Source: Streptomyces deccanensis (GTDB taxonomy: Bacteria; Actinomycetota; Actinomycetes; Streptomycetales; Streptomycetaceae). From it: a stretch of DNA of 64,000 nt. The position numbers and the translations under genes are program-made. Of the stretch, positions 8,477 through 16,773 are shown in pieces. The DNA lies in the NCBI RefSeq assembly GCF_022385335.1, contig NZ_CP092431.1, forward strand, positions 9,486,001 through 9,550,000, given 5' to 3'. The notes under the pieces are model-generated. The model was not told the origin of the DNA. It made no database searches and was given only the letters and a program-made list of their open reading frames with translations. Numbering within the stretch: the first letter of the stretch is position 1; each line of letters begins with the position of its first letter.

Positions 8477-9813
8477 TTCAGCTCGTACGCGGCCATCGCC
8501 GCGCGGACGGCGGGGGAGAAGAACTCGGGGCCGATGGCGTCCGAGTGAGCCAGCCCCTCGGCGGACAGCTTCAGCAGGTCGGAACCCGTGTCCGCCAGCC
8601 AGCCGCGCGCGGCCAGCAGGTCCAGCTCCACGGGGAAGTCCGCGTACGGGTCCGATCCGAACCGCCGCCGGTAGTCCGCCACCGGCAGCCCCCGCGCCTG
8701 GAGCAGCGACTGCAGCAGATGGCGGCGGCGCGCCTCGTCCTCGTCGACCACCCGGCCGTGCACGGCCCGGGAGAAGTCCTCGGTGGTGGTGTAGTCGTCG
8801 ATGATCGTGCGGATCTGGCTCATGTTCACCGCGTAGTCGAAGGAGTAGTGCACCGTCGACGTGTACGAACGGGCGCCGCAACCCAGGCCGATCATGCCGT
8901 CTGTCTGGCAGGCGTGATCGTCCGGGCCCTGCGGCGGGGCGTCCGCGCGGCGGAACATCCGCATGGACACCTGCTCGTAGCCGTGCGCGAGGAGGTGGTC
9001 GCGGCCCTCCCGGTAGCGCCGCAGCCGGGCCTCGTCCCACTCGCGGTCCGCGAGCGCCGGGTCGGCGTTCCGGCCGAGGCCCGTGAGCGGCCGGACGTAC
9101 AGCGGATAGAGGTAGATCTCTTCCGGCCGCCAGGCGAGGGCCGCGTCCAGCGACACCCGCCAACTGGCCGCCGTCTGCCCGTCGATGCCGTAGATCAGGT
9201 CGATGTTCAGGACGGGCACGCCGGCGTCCCGGATCCGTGCCAGCGCCGCCTCCACGTCGGACCGCCGCTGCGGTCGTACGGCCGCACGCGCCTCCTCCGG
9301 CACGAAGCTCTGCACACCGAGGCTCAGCCGCGTGGCGCCCCGCTCGGCCAGCACGGACAGCCGGTCGGCGGTCGCCGTGGCCGGGGAGGCCTCGACCGAC
9401 AGCGGGATCGCCCGCAGGTCGGCCCCCATGTGCCGCTCGGCGATGTCGCACAGCCGCTCCAGCTCCGCGGCCTCCAGATAGGTCGGGGTGCCACCGCCGA
9501 ACGCGGCGTTCGCGAACCGCACCGGCTCCGCGTCCCCGAGCGCCTCCCGCACCGCGATCGCCTGCCGTTCGAGGGCGTCGAGATAGCGGCCGGTCAGCCC
9601 GTCGGGCGCGCCGATCCGCGTGAAGAGGTTGCAGAAGCCGCACCGCACCTCGCAGAACGGTATGTGCGCGTACAGCGACAGCGCCTGCCGTGACTCCCCG
9701 GCCCACAGCTCGGCCAGCGACGGGCCGCCGGGCAGCCTCCGGTACGCCGTCTTGTGCGGGTAGGCGTACACGTAGTGCTGGTAGGGGCGGACCAGCGGCG
9801 CGGTCACGGTCAT
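8473..9813 (-). CDS. STM4012-family radical SAM protein (HemN/HemW-like)
   Basis: This second radical SAM protein has 446 residues and resembles coproporphyrinogen oxidase/HemW enzymes. The motif AHIPFCEVRCGFCNLF places the iron-sulfur cysteines at residues 54, 58 and 61. GGGTPTYLE, SVEASPATAT and RLSLGVQSFVPEE follow in the order seen in HemN-like proteins, and a C-terminal HemN-type domain is present (GLGCGARSYTST). The ATG at 9813 lies within the stop of the preceding hydrolase gene (GCATGA). The HemN-like name does not imply heme synthesis: the gene always-together arrangement here points to the STM4011-4015 system. Its substrate is unknown. Confidence 0.9.
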   Translation of the reverse strand: MTVTAPLVRPYQHYVYAYPHKTAYRRLPGGPSLAELWAGESRQALSLYAHIPFCEVRCGFCNLFTRIGAPDGLTGRYLDALERQAIAVREALGDAEPVRFANAAFGGGTPTYLEAAELERLCDIAERHMGADLRAIPLSVEASPATATADRLSVLAERGATRLSLGVQSFVPEEARAAVRPQRRSDVEAALARIRDAGVPVLNIDLIYGIDGQTAASWRVSLDAALAWRPEEIYLYPLYVRPLTGLGRNADPALADREWDEARLRRYREGRDHLLAHGYEQVSMRMFRRADAPPQGPDDHACQTDGMIGLGCGARSYTSTVHYSFDYAVNMSQIRTIIDDYTTTEDFSRAVHGRVVDEDEARRRHLLQSLLQARGLPVADYRRRFGSDPYADFPVELDLLAARGWLADTGSDLLKLSAEGLAHSDAIGPEFFSPAVRAAMAAYELK

Positions 9814-10679
9814 GCGGACGGCTCCAGGAAGAAGTGGCTGTAGGGGACGGTCCACACGGCCTCGTGGCCGAGGCGGTGCCCGGTGTAACCGTCCTCGCCG
9901 TAGGTGGTCCCGTGGTCGGAGCAGACGACGGCGAAGCAGCGGCGGCGTGAACTCATCGCGGCGAAGAGCCGGCCGACGTGCCGGTCGACGTACTCCAGGG
10001 CCGCCGCGTGCGTGGCCAGGCTGTCGCCCGCCTCACGGGTGGCGCCCGGCAGGTGGAACCAGTTGGGCTGGTGCAGCGCCGAGACGTTGAGGAAGAGGAA
10101 CAGCCGCCGGTCGGCGGGCAGTTCGGCCACGACCTGCTCGGCGCGGGCCACCTGGGACTCGAACGACGTCGGTGACGCGACGGAGAACTCCGGCTCCCAG
10201 TGGCTCTCCTGGAACAGGCCCGGCAGGACACTGCCGAGCGCGCCCTGCTTGTTGAAGAAGCCGACACCGCCGACACAGACCGTGCGGTAGCCGTGCGCGG
10301 CGAGCGCCGAGACCAGGTCCGGGGTGTCGAAGACGAAGGTGCGGCCCTCGGTGGTCTCGCTGCCGGCGAACCGGCCCGCGAAGAGCCGGGGATGCGGTCC
10401 CGGCGCCGCCGGGGTGGGCAGGAACCCGGCGAACATCGCATGGTGCGACGCGTAGGTGAAACTGCCGGGCGCGTGCCGCTTCTCCCAGGTGCCGCCCGGC
10501 AGCCGGGCGGCCAGGTTCGGCAGCCGGCCCTCCCGCACGAGCCGCTCCGCCACGTCGTGGCGCAGGGTGTCGAGGGTGAGCAGCAGCAGGTCGTCGCGGC
10601 CCACCACCTCGTTCATGTCGGGCGGTGGGGCGGTCGGGGAGGGCCGCTGGGCCGTGCCGGCCCGGTCAGAAGCGTGCAT
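9810..10679 (-). CDS. STM4013/SEN3800-family hydrolase (alkaline phosphatase/sulfatase fold)
   Basis: This 289-residue metal-dependent hydrolase is a member of the sulfatase/phosphoethanolamine-transferase fold. The metal ligands are expected in LLLLTLDTLRHDVAERL near the start and in VVCSDHGTTYGEDGYTGHR near the end; HAPGSFTYASHHAMFAGFLP lies in the usual place of the nucleophile loop. It has no signal peptide or membrane helix, so it acts in the cytoplasm, unlike most relatives. The ATG at 10679 has AAGGAA about six bases before it and overlaps the end of the ATP-grasp-like gene by 14 bases. A later ATG (MNEVVG, codon 22) is possible but lacks a clear ribosome site. Confidence 0.85.
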   Translation of the reverse strand: MHASDRAGTAQRPSPTAPPPDMNEVVGRDDLLLLTLDTLRHDVAERLVREGRLPNLAARLPGGTWEKRHAPGSFTYASHHAMFAGFLPTPAAPGPHPRLFAGRFAGSETTEGRTFVFDTPDLVSALAAHGYRTVCVGGVGFFNKQGALGSVLPGLFQESHWEPEFSVASPTSFESQVARAEQVVAELPADRRLFLFLNVSALHQPNWFHLPGATREAGDSLATHAAALEYVDRHVGRLFAAMSSRRRCFAVVCSDHGTTYGEDGYTGHRLGHEAVWTVPYSHFFLEPSA

Positions 10680-11841
10680 GGTCGTTCCTTGCCTGGGGGT
10701 GGTGCGTGGGCGTCGGGAGCATCGCGCGCCGTACCGCCGCGAGTTGTGCCGCGTAGGTGTCGAGGCCTTCCGCCGGGCCGCCCGGCAGGCCGGTCAGCCG
10801 GGGCAGCAGATCGCCGAACGCGTTGACCTCGCCCACCGTGAACCGGCGCCAGCCGATCGCCGGGAGCAGGTCCACCCCGACGGACAGCGTGTCCGGGAAG
10901 CAGGCGGCGGCCCGCTCGCAGATGTCCAGCGCCTGCCGCCAGCGGTCGCCCGCCGCGTCCACGACGGAGGTCAGATCGCCCCGTGCCCCGCCGAGATGGA
11001 GGTTGGTCATCGGGAAGCGGCTGGTGCGGACGACGGCGTGCGTGGCCCGCCCCGCCACGACCAGGACCCGTAGATCGGCGGACCGGCCCTGCGCGGACGC
11101 CTTCGGCAGCCAGCGCTCGATGTGCAGTCCGTCGGCCGCGAGGGCGTCGACGATGCCGGCGATCTGCCGCTCGTCCGAGTAGCGCCGCACCCGCAGCGAG
11201 TTGTGCAGCCGGGGCGGGGTGTACGGACCGCCGTCGGCGGCCACCTCCACCGAGGTGGTGGCCCGGAGCCGTCCGCTCGCCGACGACTCGACGGCCAGCA
11301 CACCGGACGCGGAGGAGCCGTGGGCCGGTTTCACGAAGACCCGCGGCATGCCGTGGTCCCGCATCACCGCCCGTACGTCGTCCCAGCCGCGCACCGCGAG
11401 TGTGTCGCCCGAGGTGGGCGACGGCGGCACCGGGACCCCGGCCGCGTCGAGCCGGGCGTGGCACAGTCGCTTGTCGAACAGCACCGCCAGGTCCGCGGGA
11501 CCGTCCAGCCGCACCCCGCCCCGCAGGGAGCCCACGGCGGCCAGGAAGCGGTCGTACCAGGTGGCCGAGCCCTCCACCCGCGTCGGGTCGTCGACGCCTC
11601 GCAGCAGCCGGTCCACCTCGGCGTTCTCACCCGGCGAGTCCAGCCGGACGATCTCGTCGTCGGCGAACTCGTGGCCGCCGTCGCGCAGCACGTCCCGCCA
11701 CTCGACGATCCGTGGCGTCCCGACACCGGCCGCCTCGGCCGCCGCGACGAACAACCCGACGCGACGGTTCTCCCCGTTCCCGACGACCACCCACCTGTAC
11801 GGGCCCGGCCCCGCGCCCGTCGCACCGGTCCAACCGGCCAC
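10666..11841 (-). CDS. STM4014-family protein, ATP-grasp-like
   Basis: This 391-residue protein resembles ATP-grasp ligases. The N-terminus has a nucleotide-fold start (YRWVVVGNGENRRVGLFVAAAE). The middle contains LFDKRLCHARLDAAGVPVPPS and MPRVFVKPAHGSSASGVLAV, the lysine and glycine-rich loop pattern of ATP-grasp enzymes. The C-terminus has SVGVDLLPAIGWRRFTVGEVNAFGDLLP, matching the metal-binding E..N end of that fold. The start is a GTG with AAGGGGGG just upstream. Forty-one bases separate it from the upstream LRR gene, the only real gap in the operon. In RiPP-like pathways such enzymes join or modify peptide carboxylates; whether this one does is inference. Confidence 0.83.
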   Translation of the reverse strand: MAGWTGATGAGPGPYRWVVVGNGENRRVGLFVAAAEAAGVGTPRIVEWRDVLRDGGHEFADDEIVRLDSPGENAEVDRLLRGVDDPTRVEGSATWYDRFLAAVGSLRGGVRLDGPADLAVLFDKRLCHARLDAAGVPVPPSPTSGDTLAVRGWDDVRAVMRDHGMPRVFVKPAHGSSASGVLAVESSASGRLRATTSVEVAADGGPYTPPRLHNSLRVRRYSDERQIAGIVDALAADGLHIERWLPKASAQGRSADLRVLVVAGRATHAVVRTSRFPMTNLHLGGARGDLTSVVDAAGDRWRQALDICERAAACFPDTLSVGVDLLPAIGWRRFTVGEVNAFGDLLPRLTGLPGGPAEGLDTYAAQLAAVRRAMLPTPTHHPQARNDHARF

Positions 11842-11882
11842 ACCGCCCCCCTTCGTCCAAGAACCCCCGCACTCCTACGTGT

Positions 11883-12851
11883 TCACTCGCCCACCGCGAC
11901 GAACCGCCACACCGTGCCGTCCTCCTCCTCGTCCGACTCGGCGTCGTCGGGGTCGACGTCGACCTGGACGCCCTCGGCCTCCAGGGAGTCGCGCAGGCGG
12001 TCGCGTACGGCCGCGCTCAGGTAGTTGTGGTGCAGGTCCAGGGTCTTGAGGTGGGTGAGCGGCTGACCGGTGAGGAGGGCGGTCGCGCCGTCGTCGGTGA
12101 GGACGCCCATCGACACGTCCAGCACGTCGAGGCGGGCCACCACCGGGGCGGCGGCCAGGGCCGCGCAGATGTCGTCCTGCATCTCGCTGTTGCGCAGCGC
12201 CAGATGCTTGAGGGCCGGGAGCCGGGTGCCCGCGAGGATCGGCGCCAGGTCGGCCACCTCGCTGTCGCCGCCGTACTCGGAGGTGCCCAGCCACAGGTCC
12301 AGCTCGACGAGGGCCGGCAGATCGCTGCCCGCGACACCCCGGACCGCCTCCACCGGCATGCCGCCTGTCTCCACCGTCAGCGACCGCAGCCGTTCGTGCC
12401 GCAGCGCCGGGAAGACGAGCCCCTGGCCGCCGCGCACCCCGAACTCCTCCAGCTCCGGGAAGGCGTTCAGCAGCGGGCCCACATCCCCCTGGTTGATCCA
12501 GGAGATCTCGCACTCCTCCATCACGATGTCGCCGAGGAACAGCGCGCGCAGCGACGGCAGCCGGTCCTTCGCCGCGACCAGGGCCTCGATGATCTCCTCG
12601 GGCCCGTTGTCGTAGGCGTCGCTCCAGGCGCCCACCACCAGCGCCCGCACCTTCTCGGTGTCCACCGACGCCAGGAAGCGGGCGAACGCCTCCTCCCAGG
12701 CCTCCTCGCTGTCGTACGAGCCCACGCTGATGCTCCAGGCCACCGACTCGGGCGCGGGCAGGTGGGCGGCGCCCCGCGGGTCCTTCACCGACGTGGGGAA
12801 GCGGTGGACCGGCAGGTCGTGGAACTCCTCCAGATGGCTCCCGATGGTCAT
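11883..12851 (-). CDS. STM4015-family leucine-rich-repeat protein
   Basis: This first gene of the operon encodes 322 residues from the ATG at 12851 (GAAGGGG nine bases before). Much of it consists of irregular leucine-rich repeats: LPSLRALFLGD, FPELEEFGVRG, LPALVELDLWLG, LPALKHLALRNS, VARLDVLDVSMG and LTHLKTLDLHHN. The N-terminal part has a conserved WSISVGSYDSEEAWEEAFARF block. The extreme C-terminus is very acidic (DVDPDDAESDEEEDGTV) followed by WRFVAVGE. No catalytic motif is visible; LRR proteins bind other proteins or peptides, so it may present a substrate or scaffold the enzymes. A longer frame to 12974 lacks ribosome-site support. Confidence 0.86.
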   Translation of the reverse strand: MTIGSHLEEFHDLPVHRFPTSVKDPRGAAHLPAPESVAWSISVGSYDSEEAWEEAFARFLASVDTEKVRALVVGAWSDAYDNGPEEIIEALVAAKDRLPSLRALFLGDIVMEECEISWINQGDVGPLLNAFPELEEFGVRGGQGLVFPALRHERLRSLTVETGGMPVEAVRGVAGSDLPALVELDLWLGTSEYGGDSEVADLAPILAGTRLPALKHLALRNSEMQDDICAALAAAPVVARLDVLDVSMGVLTDDGATALLTGQPLTHLKTLDLHHNYLSAAVRDRLRDSLEAEGVQVDVDPDDAESDEEEDGTVWRFVAVGE

Positions 12852-13108
12852 GCGCGCCCGCCCCTTCGCTCCAAGTCCATGGACGGATGCCGGGTCCCTG
12901 CCCGGTCCGCCCGCTGCGCACCCGGAGCACACAGCGGCGCCGGGTAGGGGAGTTCTACCAAGCCGCACTGACACCGTGTGCGGCGGACCCCTGTCCTGTG
13001 GACGAACACCCGCGCTCGCCCCGGCGAACGGCCGTGCGGGACCGATTGTCAGTGGCTGCCCCTACGGTCGTCTCGTGGCACCAGGAGTGCCCGACGGGAG
13101 GGAGACCC

Positions 13109-13435
13109 ATGTACCGGCAAGGAGACGTCCTCATCGCGCCGTTGGCGGAGAGCGCCGTGCCCCGGGGCGCGCTCGACGCCGCGTCGGAGCCGCGCGACGG
13201 GCGTGGCCGGCTCGTCCTCGCCCTCGGCGAGGTCACCGGTCACGCGCACGCCGTGGTCGGCCCCGGCCGCCTGATCCGCGAGGCGAGCGTGTTCGGTCCG
13301 ATGCTGCTGCACGTGCCGGAGGGCGCCCGCGTCGTCCACGAGGAGCACGCCGCGATCAGCCTCCCCAAGGGCTGGTACCGCGTCATACGCCAGCGCGAGT
13401 ACGTGCCGGGTTCGGTGCGGATCGTCGCCGACTGA
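13109..13435 (+). CDS. Small conserved hypothetical protein
   Basis: This encodes 108 residues beginning MYRQGDVLIAPLAES, with GGGAGGGAG four bases before the ATG. It is soluble and beta-rich, with a central GEVTGHAHAVVGPG segment and a C-terminal LPKGWYRVIRQREYVPGSVRIVAD. The His-containing GHAHAV motif could bind a metal, but no enzyme family is recognised. It is divergent from the STM4015 gene across 257 bases and probably co-transcribed with the gene at 13548, 112 bases downstream. Proteins beginning MYRQGDVL are, as far as I recall, found as small accessory proteins next to DUF6745 genes, consistent with its neighbour. Confidence 0.78.
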   Translation: MYRQGDVLIAPLAESAVPRGALDAASEPRDGRGRLVLALGEVTGHAHAVVGPGRLIREASVFGPMLLHVPEGARVVHEEHAAISLPKGWYRVIRQREYVPGSVRIVAD

Positions 13436-13547
13436 CCCGTGGGGGCGCGGGGGCAGGGCGGCCGGACGTGTGGCGGCCGCAGGGGCGGGGCGGCCGTGAC
13501 GGACGGCGGCCGCTGGGACAGGGATCAGGATCTTCAGGAGGAACGGC

Positions 13548-14573
13548 GTGACGGAACAGGCGAGTTGGCGGGCGGTGGCGGCGGCCACCGGGGCGGGCGA
13601 CCGGGCGCGGACCGAGGCGGGCGTGCGGCTCGCGTACCGGCGGGCGGGGCTGGCGGAGCCCGAGCGGATCGTGTGGGCCCGCTCGCCCCTGGCGGCGGTC
13701 CGACTGCTCTCGGGAGCGGCCCCGGAGGACGGCGAGGCGCTTCCCCCGACCGGCGCGAGCGTGCGTGACGCCGTCCGCAACAGACCGGTCGCCTCCGCGC
13801 GCGCCGCGCTGCACACCCGACTGGGCCCCACCGGCTGGGGCGACCACTGGCGGGCGACCGGCGCCGACCTCTGGGAGACCACCCGGCCTCTCGTCGACCG
13901 CGTCCGCACCGGCATCGTCGAGACGATGGCCCCCACCGGCCGCAAGGAGGAGACCGGCATCCGGCTGCTCCTCCTGGACGCGGTCCTCGGCCAGAACGAC
14001 GCGGCCTGGCTCGCCGCCCTCGACGCGGCCCCCGAGCTGGACGGTCTGGCGGAGGTGGCGCGCACGGCCGGCTGGTGGTGGCCGTACGAGCATGTCGCGA
14101 TCGTCGCCGAACGGCCGGTGGAACTGCACCGCGATGAGGCGGGCCGGCTGGACCGCGGCGACGGACCCGCGCTCGCCTTCTCCGACGGCTTCGCCCTGCA
14201 CGCCTGGCGCGGGCTGCCCGTCCCCGGTGAGTTCCTCGATCGGCTGGGCACCCTGACCCCGCAGCTGATCAGGGCCGAGGAGAACGCGGAACTGCGCCGC
14301 GTGATGCTCGAGTTCTACGGCTACGACCGCTACCTGGAGGAGTCCGGCGCACAGCCGGTGCACCGCGACGAGACGGGCGTGCTGTGGCGCATAGCCCTGC
14401 CCGGCGACGAGGACGTGGTGATGGTGGAGGTCGTCAACTCCACACCGGAGCCGGACGGCACGAGCCGCACCTACTGGCTGCGGGTGCCGCCCACCACGAC
14501 CACGGCCCGGGAGGGAGTGGCCTGGACGTTCGGCCTGAGCGCCGAGGCGTACGAGCCGCTGCGACAGACCTGA
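13548..14573 (+). CDS. DUF6745-like protein
   Basis: This 341-residue soluble protein has no known function. The GTG start has AGGAGG six bases before it. Recognisable blocks are DAAPELDGLAEVARTAGWWWPYEHVAIVAERP in the middle and MLEFYGYDRYLEESGAQ followed by RDETGVLWRI and VVMVEVVNSTPEPDG, the pattern of proteins annotated DUF6745. The last third ends in a basic-aromatic TYWLRVPPTTTTAREGVAWTFG segment. No membrane segment or signal peptide is present. Together with the small gene upstream it forms a two-gene unit facing away from the STM4011-4015 operon, which suggests a shared theme, but no functional link can be read from sequence. Confidence 0.75.
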   Translation: MTEQASWRAVAAATGAGDRARTEAGVRLAYRRAGLAEPERIVWARSPLAAVRLLSGAAPEDGEALPPTGASVRDAVRNRPVASARAALHTRLGPTGWGDHWRATGADLWETTRPLVDRVRTGIVETMAPTGRKEETGIRLLLLDAVLGQNDAAWLAALDAAPELDGLAEVARTAGWWWPYEHVAIVAERPVELHRDEAGRLDRGDGPALAFSDGFALHAWRGLPVPGEFLDRLGTLTPQLIRAEENAELRRVMLEFYGYDRYLEESGAQPVHRDETGVLWRIALPGDEDVVMVEVVNSTPEPDGTSRTYWLRVPPTTTTAREGVAWTFGLSAEAYEPLRQT

Positions 14574-14591
14574 GGCCCGTCGCCCCGGCGG

Positions 14592-15212
14592 TCACTCGAA
14601 CCGTGCGGTGTCGCCCGCGCCCTTGCGGATGATCTCGGCCTCGCCGCTGGAGAAGTCGATGACGGTCGTCGGTTCCGTGCCGCAGTCGCCGGAGTCCACC
14701 ACCGCGTCGACGAGGTAGTCGAGGCGCTCCTTGATCTCCCAGCCCTGCGTCAGCGGCTCCTCCTCGTCGGGCAGCAGCAGCGTGCTGGAGACGAGCGGTT
14801 CACCCAGCTCCGCGAGGAGCGCCTGGGCCACCCGGTGGTCGGGGATGCGCACACCGACGGTCTTCTTCTTGGGGTGCAGCAGCTTGCGGGGCACCTCCCT
14901 CGTCGCGGGGAGGATGAAGGTGTAACTGCCCGGTGTCGACGCCTTCACGGCACGGAACACGTCGTTGTCGACGTGCACGAACTGGCCCAGCTGCGCGAAG
15001 TTCTCGCACACCAGGGTGAAGTGGTGACGGTCGTCGAGCTGCCGGATCGTACGGATCCGCTCGATGCCGTCACGACTGCCCAGCTGGCACCCGAGCGCGA
15101 AGCAGGAGTCCGTCGGATACGCGATGAGCCCACCCTGACGAATACTGTCGGCCACCTGCCCGATGGCACGCGGCTGAGGATTGTCGGGGTGCACGTCGTA
15201 GTACTTGGCCAT
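14592..15212 (-). CDS. yciO: YciO/TsaC/Sua5-family protein
   Basis: This 206-residue protein belongs to the TsaC/Sua5/YrdC superfamily and closely follows E. coli YciO in sequence order: KYYDVHPDNPQPRAIGQ, GGLIAYPTDSCFALGC, RIRTIRQLDDRHHFTLVC, TPGSYTFILPATREVPRKLL, KKKTVGVRIPDH and PTTVIDFSSGEAEIIRKGAGD. TsaC makes threonylcarbamoyl-AMP for the t6A tRNA modification; the KRxxxK-type motif of true TsaC is replaced here by RQLDDRHHF as in YciO, so it may be a paralogue with a different role. It is monocistronic and convergent with the DUF6745 gene, with only 18 bases between stops. Confidence 0.88.
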   Translation of the reverse strand: MAKYYDVHPDNPQPRAIGQVADSIRQGGLIAYPTDSCFALGCQLGSRDGIERIRTIRQLDDRHHFTLVCENFAQLGQFVHVDNDVFRAVKASTPGSYTFILPATREVPRKLLHPKKKTVGVRIPDHRVAQALLAELGEPLVSSTLLLPDEEEPLTQGWEIKERLDYLVDAVVDSGDCGTEPTTVIDFSSGEAEIIRKGAGDTARFE

Positions 15213-15252
15213 TGACCGAGCTTATGCCCACGAGCGGCGCACGGCCGTCGAT

Positions 15253-15339
15253 GGGGCCGCAGGCCCCTGTCGAGGGGCGCGGGGAACTGCGCGACCAGCC
15301 ACGGACGAGCCGCAGCTCGACCACGGTCCGCAGTTCCCC
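15253..15339. repeat. Intergenic hairpin repeat of a type dispersed in Streptomyces
   Basis: The gap between yciO and fprA contains two nested dyads. GGGGCC-GCA-GGCCCC spans 15253-15267, and GGGGAACTGCG at 15281-15291 pairs perfectly with CGCAGTTCCCC at 15329-15339 across a 37-base loop. I recall near-identical 'GGGGCGCGGGGAACTGCGCGA' segments scattered between genes in many Streptomyces genomes. It may act as a terminator downstream of fprA or be a mobile repeat. Only this one copy is seen in the window. Confidence 0.6.
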
Positions 15340-15357
15340 CCGCCCGTCAGCGGAGCG

Positions 15358-16722
15358 CTACGCGCCACTCGCGCGCAGCATGTCCTCACGCTCGACGATC
15401 TTCACGCGCTCACGGCCCTGCGGCTCACCCAGCGCCTTCTCGGCGGCGTCGAGCTTGTACCAGCCCTCCCACGTGGTGAAGCGCACGTTCCGCTCCGCCA
15501 GGAACGCGTCGACGGCCTCAGGGGCGGGCGCGGACGGCTCGTGCAGCCGCCCGTTCGCGAAGTCGTCCAGGAGGTTGGAGACGGTCTCGTTGGCGTCGCC
15601 CTTGGTGTGCCCGATGAGGCCCACCGGACCGCGCCGGATCCAGCCGGTGACGTACGTCGACTGCAGGTGCGCGCCGGTCTCCTCGATGACCCGGCCGCCC
15701 TCGTCGGGGACGGTGCCCGAGTCGACGTCCCAGGGCAGCTTGGGCAGCTTGTCCGAGAGGTAGCCGACCGCGCGGTAGACGCCGGTGACGTCCCAGTCCT
15801 TGAACTCGCCGGTGCCCTTGACGTTGCCGGTGCCGTCGAGGGCGGTGCGCTCGGTGCGCAGGCCGACGACCTTGCCGTCCTCGCCGAGGATCTCGGTGGG
15901 CGACTCGAAGAAGTGCAGGAACAGCTTGTGCGGGCGGTCGCCGATGTCGCGGATCGCCCAGTTCTCCAGGGTCTTGGCGACCATGTCGGCCTGCTTGTTG
16001 CCGCGCCGGGTCGCGATGGAGCCCTCGTCGTAGTCGATGTCCTCGGGGTCGACGATGACCTCGATGTTGGGGGAGTGGTCCAGCTCCCGCAGCTCCATCG
16101 GGGAGAACTTCGCCTGCGCGGGGCCGCGGCGGCCGAAGACGTGGATCTCCAGCGCCTTGTTGGCCTTCAGGCCCTCGTAGACGTTGGCCGGGATCTCGGT
16201 GGGCAGCAGCTCGTCGGCGGTCTTGGCGAGGATCCGGGCGACGTCGAGCGCCACGTTGCCGACACCGAGGACGGCGACCTTCTCGGCCTCCAGGGGCCAG
16301 GTGCGCGGGACGTCCGGGTGGCCGTCGTACCAGGAGACGAAGTCGGCCGCGCCGTAGGAGCCGTCGAGGTCGATGCCGGGGATGTCGAGCGCGCGGTCGG
16401 CCGTCGCGCCCGTGGAGAAGATCACGGCGTCGTAGAACGCGCGCAGATCGTCCAGGTTGATGTCCGTCGGGTAGTCGACGTTGCCGAAGAGGCGGATCTG
16501 CGGCTTGTCGAGCACCTGGTGCAGGGCGGTGATGATGCCCTTGATGCGGGGGTGGTCGGGGGCCACGCCGTAACGGATCAGTCCGAACGGGGCGGGCATC
16601 CGCTCGTAGAGGTCGATGGACACACCGGGCTCGGTGGCGACGTCGGACTTCAGCAGCGCGTCGGCGGCGTAGATCCCGGCGGGTCCGGCTCCGACAATGG
16701 CTACCCGCAGAGGGCGGGGCAT
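15358..16722 (-). CDS. fprA: NADPH-ferredoxin reductase FprA
   Basis: FprA is an adrenodoxin-reductase-type flavoenzyme that passes electrons from NADPH to ferredoxins, for instance for cytochromes P450. The product is 454 residues, the usual length. The N-terminal FAD fold is RVAIVGAGPAGIYAADALL, followed by YERMPAPFGLIRYGVAPDHP, a family signature; the NADP site is VAVLGVGNVALDVARILAK and HVFGRRGPAQAKFS; the C-terminal flavin contacts lie in YVTGWIRRGPVGLIGHTKGDA. AGGGAACC lies just before the ATG. A candidate iron box 52 bases upstream (16774) suggests DmdR/DtxR-type control. Confidence 0.94.
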   Translation of the reverse strand: MPRPLRVAIVGAGPAGIYAADALLKSDVATEPGVSIDLYERMPAPFGLIRYGVAPDHPRIKGIITALHQVLDKPQIRLFGNVDYPTDINLDDLRAFYDAVIFSTGATADRALDIPGIDLDGSYGAADFVSWYDGHPDVPRTWPLEAEKVAVLGVGNVALDVARILAKTADELLPTEIPANVYEGLKANKALEIHVFGRRGPAQAKFSPMELRELDHSPNIEVIVDPEDIDYDEGSIATRRGNKQADMVAKTLENWAIRDIGDRPHKLFLHFFESPTEILGEDGKVVGLRTERTALDGTGNVKGTGEFKDWDVTGVYRAVGYLSDKLPKLPWDVDSGTVPDEGGRVIEETGAHLQSTYVTGWIRRGPVGLIGHTKGDANETVSNLLDDFANGRLHEPSAPAPEAVDAFLAERNVRFTTWEGWYKLDAAEKALGEPQGRERVKIVEREDMLRASGA

Positions 16723-16773
16723 GTTCAGGTTCCCTTCGAGCGGAAGAAAAGCTTCTCGCCGGCAACCCTAAAC

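Noticed and set aside
8473..9813. HemN/HemW role in heme biosynthesis
   Set aside because: Similarity is to the general radical SAM fold; the operon partners define it as the STM4012 group, and the hemC gene is 31 kb away without link.
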